From a virus, in IMG/VR virus record IMGVR_UViG_3300030101_004079, positions 15,699 through 41,668 of that record: a stretch of 25,970 nt of DNA; one strand, written 5' to 3'. The first letter of the stretch is position 1, and every line of letters starts with the position of its first letter. Below are positions 16,627 to 24,990 of this stretch, one piece after another. Under the pieces are notes generated by a model, which did not search any database, had not been told where the DNA came from, and saw only the letters and a program-made list of their open reading frames with translations. A program made the position numbers and the translations under genes.

Positions 16627-19600
16627 ATGGATAGGTTAGAACAACTTTATAATCTTTATGTAGATAAAGGTATATTAACATCAAAAACAACTTTAGACCA
16701 GTTTAAAGAGTCTGATGTTGACATACAAAGTAAACTTTACGATTTAGGAAAAAATAAAGGTTTGTTCAATACAACAGACCTTAATACTTTTCAGTCAGCT
16801 TGGGGTGATGTAAAAAAAAAAGATTCTTCAGCATTTCAAAACTCAATTTCCCAAAAGACTACAGAGGATTCTGTATTGGAATCGGAGCCTTCAACTTCTT
16901 CTTCGGAGTACATAGAGTCTCTAAATGAAAGCATAAGAAAAAGACGACTATCTTCAGAGCAAGGTCAAGACGCATTAGATTTAGATAGAGAATCAAAAAG
17001 ACCTTTTTACGAAGGTCAAGGTGTTGATATAAATAAGGTTCTTGATGCTGAGTTTGTTAAAAGTCAAGTTGCAGAAAAAAAAGAACAAGAGCTTGAACAA
17101 GAAAAAGATCTTGGATTTTTTAGTAAGCTTTACAAAAGAATAACAGACACCTCAGATCTAGAGGAAGATTACTTTACCACAGACGAAGATGTAGCTGATG
17201 AATTTTTAGCTAAAAACTCAGACAAAATATTTGAGGCTGAAAAGCAATTTCATAACGCACAAATAAAAGACGTTATAGATAACATTGCTCCAGAATCTAG
17301 AATGGAGCAGATAGAGGCTAGAGGTATTGATTTATCTTATATGCCTGTAGATAACATAAAGGTTAACAACGAAAGTGTAAGCGTTAACGAACTTCAAAAA
17401 AACTTATTTAACACAGACTTTGTAAACGATGTTATTGATGGTAAAACTACTGTTACTATTGATAATCCTGATAATGACGAAGGACTAAAAACTCTTCAAG
17501 ATTTACTTGAAAGACAAGTTGAGTCTGGTGGTTTTATAGGTGACTGGGCAGAGAGTTTTGCTGCTGGTGCTTTAGATTTGTTAGTAGCGGGTCCTCTTGA
17601 AATAGCTGAAGGGTTATTAATAGGTGGTGCTACTAGTGATTATGAGCAAATAATGTACAACACCAGAGGTGGTAAGTTTGCAAGTAAAGTTAAAAAGACT
17701 GCAGATAAAATAAGAGAAAGAACTAGATTGTATCAGGAAGATGGTATGACAAGCTCAATACTAAAGGGTAACTTCCTTGATGCATTCAAACAAGGAGGCA
17801 GTGCTATAGCAGAGACAATGCCTTTAATATTTAGTATGTACGCATCTAGTCCTACTTTAGCTACAAAGTTTGGACCAAAGGCTGCTCAAAATATATCTTT
17901 AGGGGCTATAGGTTTGTCAACTGCTGGGGTTCAATCTTTAAGCTTGAAAGAGCAAAGAATGAAGGGTGAAATAGATGTTAACAATTTTGCATTATATGCT
18001 AACGCTGCTTTGACTGGTGCTGCTGAAGCTGTCTTTGAAAAAACCACGTTAGATTTAGTTAATGATGCCAGAGCACTAATCGGTAGAGGAAAATCCAAAC
18101 AAAGTGCTAAAGAAATAGCAGATAACATTACAGATGGTTTCTTTGCTAAAGGTATACAAGAGGGTGGTGCTGAATTTAAAACTGAGGTATCTAACACCAT
18201 AACAAATATGATAACTGGTGTAGATAAAAACCCAGAAGATGTTTTAGTTAGGCTATCTGACTCTTTTCTTATTGGTTTTGCTATGGGTGGTGGTATACAT
18301 AGTGCAGGATATTTAGGTAAAGCCTTTACAGACGCAGATTATAAAAAGCTTAACGACAATATAGTTGTTAACTTTATAATGGAGGATAAGTCCACTAAAC
18401 AAATGAGTAGAGCTGAAGCTTTAAGATTTGTTAAGACTGAAGGTGTGGGTCAGCAGATTAGAGATGGTAAGATAAAGATGGATGCTTCTATGAATGCTGA
18501 AGCTCAGTCTTTACTAGATGAACTTGTATTTGGATTCTACGCACCTGATGCTGCTGAGGCTAGAGGATTAATGCAGGAGAAAGAGAAGGTTGTTAATGAT
18601 ATGTTAAACGTCTTAGATTCAAAGAAAAAGTCAGACATATCTATAGATGAAATATCAGCTTTAAATGATGCTGTTAGTCAGATGGAATCTGAGGGTAAAA
18701 AGTCTAAATACAACGTTACAGACAGAACTAAGAGTATAAGAGAAAGACTTGGAGCTGTTTTAAATGATAAAGGTATTCAGGTTATAGACCCTATGACTAG
18801 TCAAGATACTAGTGGATCTAATATAACTGAATCTGTAGAAGCCACAGAAATAAAGACTCAAGAGCAATACGAAAGTGTTAAAAGTCAAATAGATAAAGGA
18901 AAAAGAAAACCTGTAATAGTAACATCACAAGATAAGTCTGGCATTGTATTTAATAACAATAAAGCTGAGACCTCTAATATAACTACTGCTAAGTTTAATA
19001 ACGTATCTGATGCTAGAAACGCATTAAAAGATTACGAAGCTAAAATGTCTGAGGGTGTAAATAAAGAGGACTTATTCAAAGCTAATAATAAATTATTTAT
19101 AAACACATCTAAAGATAATCTTGACCAGATACCTCAAGATGTTATTAATAGTAATGATTATCATATATTAACTTCAGATAGAGGAGGCGTAACGGAACAA
19201 GAGAAAGCATCTAGAATGGAAAGACTTAAGTCTATGCTAAATGAGGCTGGTGCAACTTACTATACTGTTCAAGGTGTTTACAATAGTGTTGCAGAAGAAA
19301 GTCTTTTAGTAACAGGTCTTAGTGACGCTTCAGCTTTAAATATAGGCAATCAGTTTCAACAAGAGTCTATATTCTCTTCTAAGACGGGTTTCATGTATAA
19401 TGATGGTAGAATTGAACCTTTAGACCCTAAGAAAAATACCAAAGGTCCTGACGCTAGAAAGCAAGAAGGTCTAACTATATTAAATATAAACGGTAGAAAA
19501 ACATCAATATCTTTAGGTACAGATAAGTCGAAAACAAGTTATGGTAAAAACTTTAACTCAGAAAACGTACATAAACTTGATCCGAATAATCCTAAGTATG

Positions 19601-22600
19601 ATTCAGACTTGTTTGAAGGTGTTACTGAAGCAAGAAAAGAAGCTTTAGGTTTTGCACTTAAGTTACTTAACTCAATAGGAAACCTTAATGTTACTGTTAT
19701 TAAGAATAGTAACGCAATGGCTGAACAATTAAAGTCTATAGGTCAAGATCCATCTAAGAGTAGATCATCTTTCTTTAGAGGTGCTGACAAGACTATATAT
19801 GTAAACCTTGAAACTGTTCGTGGAAATACTTTATTTCATGAGATCATTCACCCTATGGTTGATTTCATTAAGAAGACTGATGCTGATTTATACAAAAGAA
19901 TAGAGTCTGAAGTTAAGGAAAGTAACATGAAAAGACGTGTTATAAAGGATGGTCGTAGGATGAAGGGTTCTTATCTTGACTGGGCTAAAGCAAACTATGA
20001 AGGTCTTTCTGAGGAGGCACTAATAGAAGAGGCTTTTGCTGAGATGATGGGTGACGCTGCCTATGGTCACTTTGTAAATAAACAGTCTAAGCTAACAAAG
20101 ATTAGAGAAGTTATAAGAGCTATACTAGAGAGACTAAATATAGTATCTCCAATAGAAAATGTTGAGTCTATAGATTTACAACAAATGTCTTTAAAAGATT
20201 TGGCTGATAACTTATCTGGTGCTTTAGTAAATGGTAGAAAGATTACTGTTGGTGGCGTGGAGTTTGAGGTTGGAGATGTAGATAAATTGTCTGAGATTAG
20301 GAAAAAAAATCCAACATTACTTAGTGAACCTAACCCAGAGACTGCAGACATATCTAAGTCTTATCTTTCAGATAAAGCGACAGATCTTGGAATAGATCAG
20401 TACTCTGAACCAAGATTTGTTAATCGTTTAAATGAAGATAATTCTAAAATGATTGCAGACGCTTACGATAGTTTAGTTGATGATCCTAAAAACCCAGAGG
20501 TTATAAAAGCCTACAAAGCTTTAGCTGATGAGACACTAAGCCAGTATCAATCTATAATAGATAAAGGTTACAAGTTAGAAATATGGAAAGGTAAGGGTGA
20601 GCCTTACGCTAACAGCACTGAAATGATTCAGGATGTTAGAGATAATAAACATCTATATATATTTGGGACAGAAGCTGGTTTTGGAGAGGGTGCTATCACG
20701 CCTGATCAAAGAAAAGAAAATGTTATGCTCTCTAGAACAGAATATAAAGATGTTAATGGAGATCCTCTTGTTGTGAATGATATATTTAGATTTGTTCACG
20801 ACTTCTTTGGCCACACAGAGCTTGGTAATGGATTTGGTCCTATCGGTGAAGAAAATGCTTGGCTTAATCATTCTAGAATGTATAGCCCTGAAGCTAGAAA
20901 AGCAATGACTACTGAGACTAGGGGTCAAAACTCTTGGGTAAATTACAATAAGAACCTAAGAAGAAAGGATGGTACTATACCTAAAAAAGGTGAAAAAGGT
21001 TACGTGCCTTTATCTAAAAGACCTTTTGCTGATCAAAAGATGGGTATACTTCCTGATAACATTGTAAACCCTGTAGAGGTTAAGGCTGAAGATATAAGTG
21101 ACATTAGAATGCAGGCTTCTGAAGTAGCAGAAGAATATGTAAATGACTTAGATCAGAAAATTAAATCTACGAGAAACTCTAAAGAATTACAAAGACTATT
21201 AGATATTAAATCTGGTTTAGCTTTTAGGTCTGGAGATTTAACAACTAAGGCTGAAAGTAAATTTAAAATGAGACAAGGTAGAAGCACTGGTCATTTTGGA
21301 ACAGGTTTTTATTTTTTCAGCGACCTCAATAGAGCTAAGGCTTATGATGACAGAAGAGTTTCTGTTATTAACTTAAACAATTATAATTTAGCTCCTGGCA
21401 CTATTAAATTGCACGATGCTCTTAAGTCTATAAATAATAATTCCTTTGATAGAGATGTTAATAAGTATGAGATATTTGGAAGAGAGATAAAAGAAGTAGA
21501 ATCTATTACTGGTGTTAATTTAACTTCAGAACAAAGAAGTCAATTTGTTAATGATATTAACTTAAAGTTAAACGATACAAATAATATTGATAGTCCTTCG
21601 ACTCTTATAATGAAATCTTTAGGTTTTGAAGGTATAGATTCTAGATATAATAAAGATACTGACAACTCAACCTACGGTACTGTAATTTATGATATAAAAT
21701 CTGATCAAGTAGGTGATATTAGAATGCAAGCTCCTCAAGAAGAAACAGAGAATGTAGTATACACTTCAGGATTAGGTAATTTAATATTTGATGTATCTGA
21801 GGCTGTTATTAAATTAGACTATAATCTTGGAGAATGGGTTCAAAATATTCCTGGATATACTACCTTAACAGGTGAGCAAGAAATAGACGCTAGGCTATCT
21901 ACACTACTATTAAAACCTAAAGGGACTCACACCAATAAAGAAATAAAAGAGTTGATGACTCTTAGAAAGGGTGATGTAGCTTTAGAGCTTCACAGGGCTA
22001 ACGAGATAATGAAAAGGTTTGCTGATATTAATAAAGAATATCAGATGTCTGACGCTGAACTGAATGATCTACTTGGTGACGTAAATAAAATAAAAGCCAT
22101 GGAGTCTGATAAAAGCGACATGAAGGGTATACTAATGGAGATGAGAAGACATATTGACTCACTTAGTAGAACACTTATAGACGAAGGATTAATAAGAGGT
22201 CAAGCATCTTTTGCTGTAGAAGCTAATGGAGGCTTTTACATAACTAGATCTTACAAGCAGTTTGAAAGCAAAAACTGGAAACAAACAGATACTGAAATAC
22301 AACAAAGAGCTAAAGACTTTTTGTATCAGGAAGTTAAAAAAGAAAATCCTGATTTACCAGAATCTGAAATACAATCTAAAGTAACTGACGCTTACAACGA
22401 ACTCATTACAAAAGGAGATTTTGCTAGGTTCTCATCTGGTTCTTTTTCTTTGGATGGTTTAAACAGAGTTACATCTATATTTAAACAAAGAAAAGTTATT
22501 CCTCAAGAGATAAGAGATTTATGGGGTGAGATAGATAATCCTGTGTTTAACTACAACAACACAATATCTAAAATAGCAAGAACAGTGGCTGCTGAAAGAA

Positions 22601-24411
22601 TGTATAAAGATCTTTTAGATATTGGTCAAGATAAATTTATATTTGATCAAACAGTTCCTGGTATAGCAGAGAATATACTAGAGGGTAAAAAGTTTGGGTT
22701 ACTAGAGGGTAAGCGTGTAGATAACGAAATGTTTAACGTTCTAAACAGATTTGAAGAGAAGGTGAGCTACCCTTTATTGCTTACTATTTATATGGAATCT
22801 ATACTTCTTAACAAGAAAGCTAAAACAGTTTGGAACTTACCTACTCACTTTATTAATTTGATAGGTAACACTTCTTTTGCTTTAATGAATGGTCACGTTA
22901 GCTTTAAAGACTCTAAGTACTTTGCTAAAGAGGCTATAAAGTCTGTAAGTAATATGACTGATCCTCAAGTGAAAGAGTTTAGAGAGAAGCTAATAAAGCT
23001 TAGAGTTATAGATAACTCAGCAACACTTAGTGAGATACAATCTATAACTGAGCAGGTTAAAAATAGTAACTTTAGTATATCTGAGTATGTTAAAAATAAG
23101 GACTTTACAGATAAAGGAGCTATAGGTTATTTAAGTAAGATAGGTAAAAAACTTGACAACTGGGCTACAGATGCTTATCAAGCTGAGGATAACGTTTGGA
23201 AAGCTTACGGTTTCTTGTCTGAAAAAGCTAGATACTTAGAAGCTGGATTTTCTGTTGAAGATGCTGAGGCTACTGCAGCTAAGAATGTAAGAAACTTATA
23301 CCCAAACTATAACGAGATACCTAGAATAATAAGAACAATAGGTAGATCTCCTGTGGTTGGTTCTTTTGTTGCTTTCCAGGCTGAGTCTGTTCGTAACACT
23401 AAAAATGCAATACTGCTTGGACTTGAAGAAATATCTAGTGACAATAATGTTTTAAGAAAGTCTGGAGTAGCAAGGCTATCTGGTACTCTAGCTACTTTTA
23501 CTCTTCTTCAAAGCATGCAGTTGTATACAGCTAAGTTCTTCATGGAGTCTTTCTTTGGAGAGGATGAGGATGACGAGCAAGTTGAAACTAGAAAGATAAG
23601 AACTATTTTACCAAGCTGGGACGCTAAAGGATTATTATCCTATACTGAAAAAGGTGAGTTAGAGTCTAGATATTCTAAAGGTCAAAAATACAAGGACAGA
23701 TATATAGATTATATAAACTTCTCCAGAGTATCTGGTGTGGGTTATATTAAGGACTTATTTAGATTAGCCTTTACAGATATTAAAACAGAACCTGGAAAGG
23801 AAAGCTTTATGAGAATTGTAGAGGCTATCTACGAGCCGTTTTTAAGTGAAGAGATGACTTTAACTTTATTTCAAGAAGCTTATAACAATAAGGGCGGAAA
23901 AGTATATAATGAAACTGATGACAACCTAACGAAGCTTTTTAAAAGTATAGAATTTATAGGTAAAGGAATTGCTCCAGGAACACTTAGAACTGGTGTTAGA
24001 ATAGGTGAATCAGTATTTGAAGAGGACTCTGAACTTGTTCCTCTTTATGAGGTATTAGCTATATTTGGCTTAAGAGTAAATAGAATAAATGTAAACAAGA
24101 GTGTTTACTTTAGATCTAGATTTGCTAAACAAGAGCTTACTGATATAGTAGGTAAAGATGTTATGAAGGATGAGAGTAAGTTGAGAGGATTCATAACCAA
24201 AGGATCTGAAGATTATGACTCAAGAGCAGATGAGGTATTAAATAAGTTTGCTGATATAATTAGTGCTGCTAGATTAAACAATATAGCAGGTGAAGACATA
24301 AGACAAATACTAAGAAAGGCTGGAATGAGTAATCTTTTAATATCTATAGCTGAGAAAAGAGGTATTGATAGATACCACCAAGACAACATAAACATATTAA
24401 AAGACGAATAA
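16627..24411 (+). CDS. Giant polyvalent ejection protein: zincin, HDxxGH and ART-like domains
   Basis: A 2594-residue protein with several domains in order. Residues 7-26 and 37-55: an imperfect tandem repeat (LYxLxxxKG...TxLxxF). ~300-570: hydrophobic Gly/Ala-rich stretches able to insert in membranes. ~843-930: resembles DUF3293 (starts 'YHILTSDRGG'). ~1006-1165: zinc metallopeptidase motif HEIIH (1071-1075) with a downstream helix EEAFAEMMGD (1135-1143). ~1258-1490: conserved domain with HDFFGH (1391-1396), GEENAW and TTETRGQNSW (1428-1437). ~1535-1697: ADP-ribosyltransferase-like pattern GHFGTGFYFFSD with a late GFEGID...YGTVIYDIKSDQV element. ~1710-2594: helical region resembling large polyvalent-protein-associated domains (WNLPTHFINLIGN; VAFQAESVRNTKN). 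DIRMQA occurs at both inter-domain borders. This fits the 'polyvalent protein' class described by Aravind and colleagues. Likely injected with DNA to breach the envelope and modify host proteins. Confidence 0.8.
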   Translation: MDRLEQLYNLYVDKGILTSKTTLDQFKESDVDIQSKLYDLGKNKGLFNTTDLNTFQSAWGDVKKKDSSAFQNSISQKTTEDSVLESEPSTSSSEYIESLNESIRKRRLSSEQGQDALDLDRESKRPFYEGQGVDINKVLDAEFVKSQVAEKKEQELEQEKDLGFFSKLYKRITDTSDLEEDYFTTDEDVADEFLAKNSDKIFEAEKQFHNAQIKDVIDNIAPESRMEQIEARGIDLSYMPVDNIKVNNESVSVNELQKNLFNTDFVNDVIDGKTTVTIDNPDNDEGLKTLQDLLERQVESGGFIGDWAESFAAGALDLLVAGPLEIAEGLLIGGATSDYEQIMYNTRGGKFASKVKKTADKIRERTRLYQEDGMTSSILKGNFLDAFKQGGSAIAETMPLIFSMYASSPTLATKFGPKAAQNISLGAIGLSTAGVQSLSLKEQRMKGEIDVNNFALYANAALTGAAEAVFEKTTLDLVNDARALIGRGKSKQSAKEIADNITDGFFAKGIQEGGAEFKTEVSNTITNMITGVDKNPEDVLVRLSDSFLIGFAMGGGIHSAGYLGKAFTDADYKKLNDNIVVNFIMEDKSTKQMSRAEALRFVKTEGVGQQIRDGKIKMDASMNAEAQSLLDELVFGFYAPDAAEARGLMQEKEKVVNDMLNVLDSKKKSDISIDEISALNDAVSQMESEGKKSKYNVTDRTKSIRERLGAVLNDKGIQVIDPMTSQDTSGSNITESVEATEIKTQEQYESVKSQIDKGKRKPVIVTSQDKSGIVFNNNKAETSNITTAKFNNVSDARNALKDYEAKMSEGVNKEDLFKANNKLFINTSKDNLDQIPQDVINSNDYHILTSDRGGVTEQEKASRMERLKSMLNEAGATYYTVQGVYNSVAEESLLVTGLSDASALNIGNQFQQESIFSSKTGFMYNDGRIEPLDPKKNTKGPDARKQEGLTILNINGRKTSISLGTDKSKTSYGKNFNSENVHKLDPNNPKYDSDLFEGVTEARKEALGFALKLLNSIGNLNVTVIKNSNAMAEQLKSIGQDPSKSRSSFFRGADKTIYVNLETVRGNTLFHEIIHPMVDFIKKTDADLYKRIESEVKESNMKRRVIKDGRRMKGSYLDWAKANYEGLSEEALIEEAFAEMMGDAAYGHFVNKQSKLTKIREVIRAILERLNIVSPIENVESIDLQQMSLKDLADNLSGALVNGRKITVGGVEFEVGDVDKLSEIRKKNPTLLSEPNPETADISKSYLSDKATDLGIDQYSEPRFVNRLNEDNSKMIADAYDSLVDDPKNPEVIKAYKALADETLSQYQSIIDKGYKLEIWKGKGEPYANSTEMIQDVRDNKHLYIFGTEAGFGEGAITPDQRKENVMLSRTEYKDVNGDPLVVNDIFRFVHDFFGHTELGNGFGPIGEENAWLNHSRMYSPEARKAMTTETRGQNSWVNYNKNLRRKDGTIPKKGEKGYVPLSKRPFADQKMGILPDNIVNPVEVKAEDISDIRMQASEVAEEYVNDLDQKIKSTRNSKELQRLLDIKSGLAFRSGDLTTKAESKFKMRQGRSTGHFGTGFYFFSDLNRAKAYDDRRVSVINLNNYNLAPGTIKLHDALKSINNNSFDRDVNKYEIFGREIKEVESITGVNLTSEQRSQFVNDINLKLNDTNNIDSPSTLIMKSLGFEGIDSRYNKDTDNSTYGTVIYDIKSDQVGDIRMQAPQEETENVVYTSGLGNLIFDVSEAVIKLDYNLGEWVQNIPGYTTLTGEQEIDARLSTLLLKPKGTHTNKEIKELMTLRKGDVALELHRANEIMKRFADINKEYQMSDAELNDLLGDVNKIKAMESDKSDMKGILMEMRRHIDSLSRTLIDEGLIRGQASFAVEANGGFYITRSYKQFESKNWKQTDTEIQQRAKDFLYQEVKKENPDLPESEIQSKVTDAYNELITKGDFARFSSGSFSLDGLNRVTSIFKQRKVIPQEIRDLWGEIDNPVFNYNNTISKIARTVAAERMYKDLLDIGQDKFIFDQTVPGIAENILEGKKFGLLEGKRVDNEMFNVLNRFEEKVSYPLLLTIYMESILLNKKAKTVWNLPTHFINLIGNTSFALMNGHVSFKDSKYFAKEAIKSVSNMTDPQVKEFREKLIKLRVIDNSATLSEIQSITEQVKNSNFSISEYVKNKDFTDKGAIGYLSKIGKKLDNWATDAYQAEDNVWKAYGFLSEKARYLEAGFSVEDAEATAAKNVRNLYPNYNEIPRIIRTIGRSPVVGSFVAFQAESVRNTKNAILLGLEEISSDNNVLRKSGVARLSGTLATFTLLQSMQLYTAKFFMESFFGEDEDDEQVETRKIRTILPSWDAKGLLSYTEKGELESRYSKGQKYKDRYIDYINFSRVSGVGYIKDLFRLAFTDIKTEPGKESFMRIVEAIYEPFLSEEMTLTLFQEAYNNKGGKVYNETDDNLTKLFKSIEFIGKGIAPGTLRTGVRIGESVFEEDSELVPLYEVLAIFGLRVNRINVNKSVYFRSRFAKQELTDIVGKDVMKDESKLRGFITKGSEDYDSRADEVLNKFADIISAARLNNIAGEDIRQILRKAGMSNLLISIAEKRGIDRYHQDNINILKDE
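16645..16791 (+). repeat. N-terminal tandem peptide repeat of the 2594-aa protein
   Basis: Residues 7-26 (LYNLYVDKGILTSKTTLDQF) and 37-55 (LYDLGKNKGLFNTTDLNTF) align as two copies of LYxLxxxKGxxxxTxLxxF with a one-residue gap. The repeat is clear at protein level but diverged in DNA. It could be a docking or packaging tag; that is inference. Confidence 0.6.
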
Positions 24412-24447
24412 AATATACAAACACTATATAATTAATTATTTAATTAC

Positions 24448-24455
24448 TAAATTTG
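24448..24455 (+). promoter_or_regulatory. Candidate -7 box after the late operon
   Basis: TAAATTTG matches TAnnTTTG and lies 36 bases after the stop of the giant gene. It precedes a hairpin and a strong terminator with no gene between, so it would drive a short untranslated transcript. No -33 element is evident. Confidence 0.4.
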
Positions 24456-24461
24456 TATTAC

Positions 24462-24563
24462 TTTTCTAAGGTTCCATTCTGGAACAGTTTGCTTTTTTGT
24501 TCGCATTCATAGATTAGTTTTTTGGTTGTTTGAGAAGGAGGGGTAGTTCCCTCCTTTTTTTTT
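24462..24563 (+). ncRNA. Possible small RNA or structured 3' UTR
   Basis: Between the candidate promoter box (24448-24455) and the terminator (24535-24563) lie about 100 bases with no convincing reading frame. They contain a perfect 6-bp hairpin with a 3-nt loop (GTTCCA, 24471-24476, with TGGAAC, 24480-24485) and a T-rich single-stranded stretch. This could be a small RNA of about 100 nt, or only the structured 3' end of the late transcript. No known RNA family is recognised. Confidence 0.35.
24535..24563 (+). terminator. Strong intrinsic terminator of the late operon
   Basis: A perfect 8-bp stem (AAGGAGGG, 24535-24542, with CCCTCCTT, 24549-24556), a 6-nt loop and a run of nine T (24555-24563). 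It works only in the rightward direction, because the opposite strand has no T run after the stem. Confidence 0.9.
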
Positions 24564-24577
24564 ACTATATTAGCTCT

Positions 24578-24709
24578 ATGGAAATAGGTATACAATTAAT
24601 CAATGGGGTAGTGTTTGGATTTAGACTATTCCCTCCAACAGAATCTATGCCATACAACGAACTCCAGCTATTTGCTGGAGTTATATGCTTTTATGTTGTT
24701 TGGGATTAA
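24578..24709 (+). CDS. 43-aa hydrophobic microprotein
   Basis: A 43-residue reading frame from ATG 24578 to TAA 24707-24709, beginning MEIGIQLINGVVFGFRLFPP and ending in a hydrophobic stretch (LQLFAGVICFYVVWD). Two hydrophobic segments flank a short polar Pro/Glu/Asn turn, so a small membrane-associated protein is possible. I recall similar opening patterns in small phage proteins of aquatic bacteria, which supports a real gene, but I know no function. It starts 14 bases after the late terminator, so it needs its own promoter or read-through; no clear box is seen. Its stop overlaps the stop of the leftward 51-aa gene by 4 bases. Confidence 0.6.
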   Translation: MEIGIQLINGVVFGFRLFPPTESMPYNELQLFAGVICFYVVWD

Positions 24710-24861
24710 TTCTCGCAACTAGAGCAGTCATCTTCTTCCCCACAGCATTCTTCATCTTCAGGGTCAACAAGGTCAACTATCCAAGATTCAAATAATTTTT
24801 CTTTAGATTCATCTGATCTTTTTAACGCTTCTCGTAAAGCTTCGTCTCTGTCGTGTAACAT
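24706..24861 (-). CDS. 51-aa acidic microprotein with Cys-rich tail
   Basis: A leftward reading frame of 51 residues from ATG (24861-24859) to TAA (24708-24706). The N-terminal two thirds is a charged helix (HDRDEALREALKRSDESKEK), then LFESWIVDLVDP, then an acidic tail with four Cys (CCGEEDDCSSC, residues 39-49). The Cys spacing could bind a metal ion or form disulphides; no known family is recognised. It is the last gene of the leftward set and begins 15 bases after the T run of a large hairpin terminator (24876-24930), so its expression probably depends on read-through. It converges with the 43-aa gene and overlaps it by 4 bases. Confidence 0.6.
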   Translation of the reverse strand: MLHDRDEALREALKRSDESKEKLFESWIVDLVDPEDEECCGEEDDCSSCEN

Positions 24862-24875
24862 TACTATATTATTTT

Positions 24876-24930
24876 AAAAAAGTATTGGGGGGTCGCATGG
24901 ACGACCAAATCTCAAAAACCCCCCGAATAC
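24876..24930 (-). terminator. Large leftward terminator or attenuator
   Basis: A GC-rich stem (GTATTGGGGGGT, 24882-24893, with ACCCCCCGAATAC, 24918-24930, one bulged G) of 12 bp has a 24-nt loop. Read leftward it is followed at once by TTTTTT (24881-24876), making an intrinsic terminator for the nuclease operon. A competing hairpin (GGTCG, 24891-24895, with CGACC, 24902-24906) shares bases with the stem, so an attenuator before the 51-aa gene is possible. Confidence 0.75.
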
Positions 24931-24938
24931 AAGAACAA

Positions 24939-24964
24939 CCTAGCCCATATTGCTTAAAGCTAGG
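24939..24964. other. Inverted repeat beside the leftward terminator
   Basis: CCTAGC (24939-24944) and GCTAGG (24959-24964) form a 6-bp stem with a 14-nt loop in the short gap after the nuclease gene. It could be part of the 3' structure of the leftward transcript or a protein-binding palindrome. Weak on its own. Confidence 0.3.
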
Positions 24965-24990
24965 ATTTATATATGTAGCACTCACGCAGC

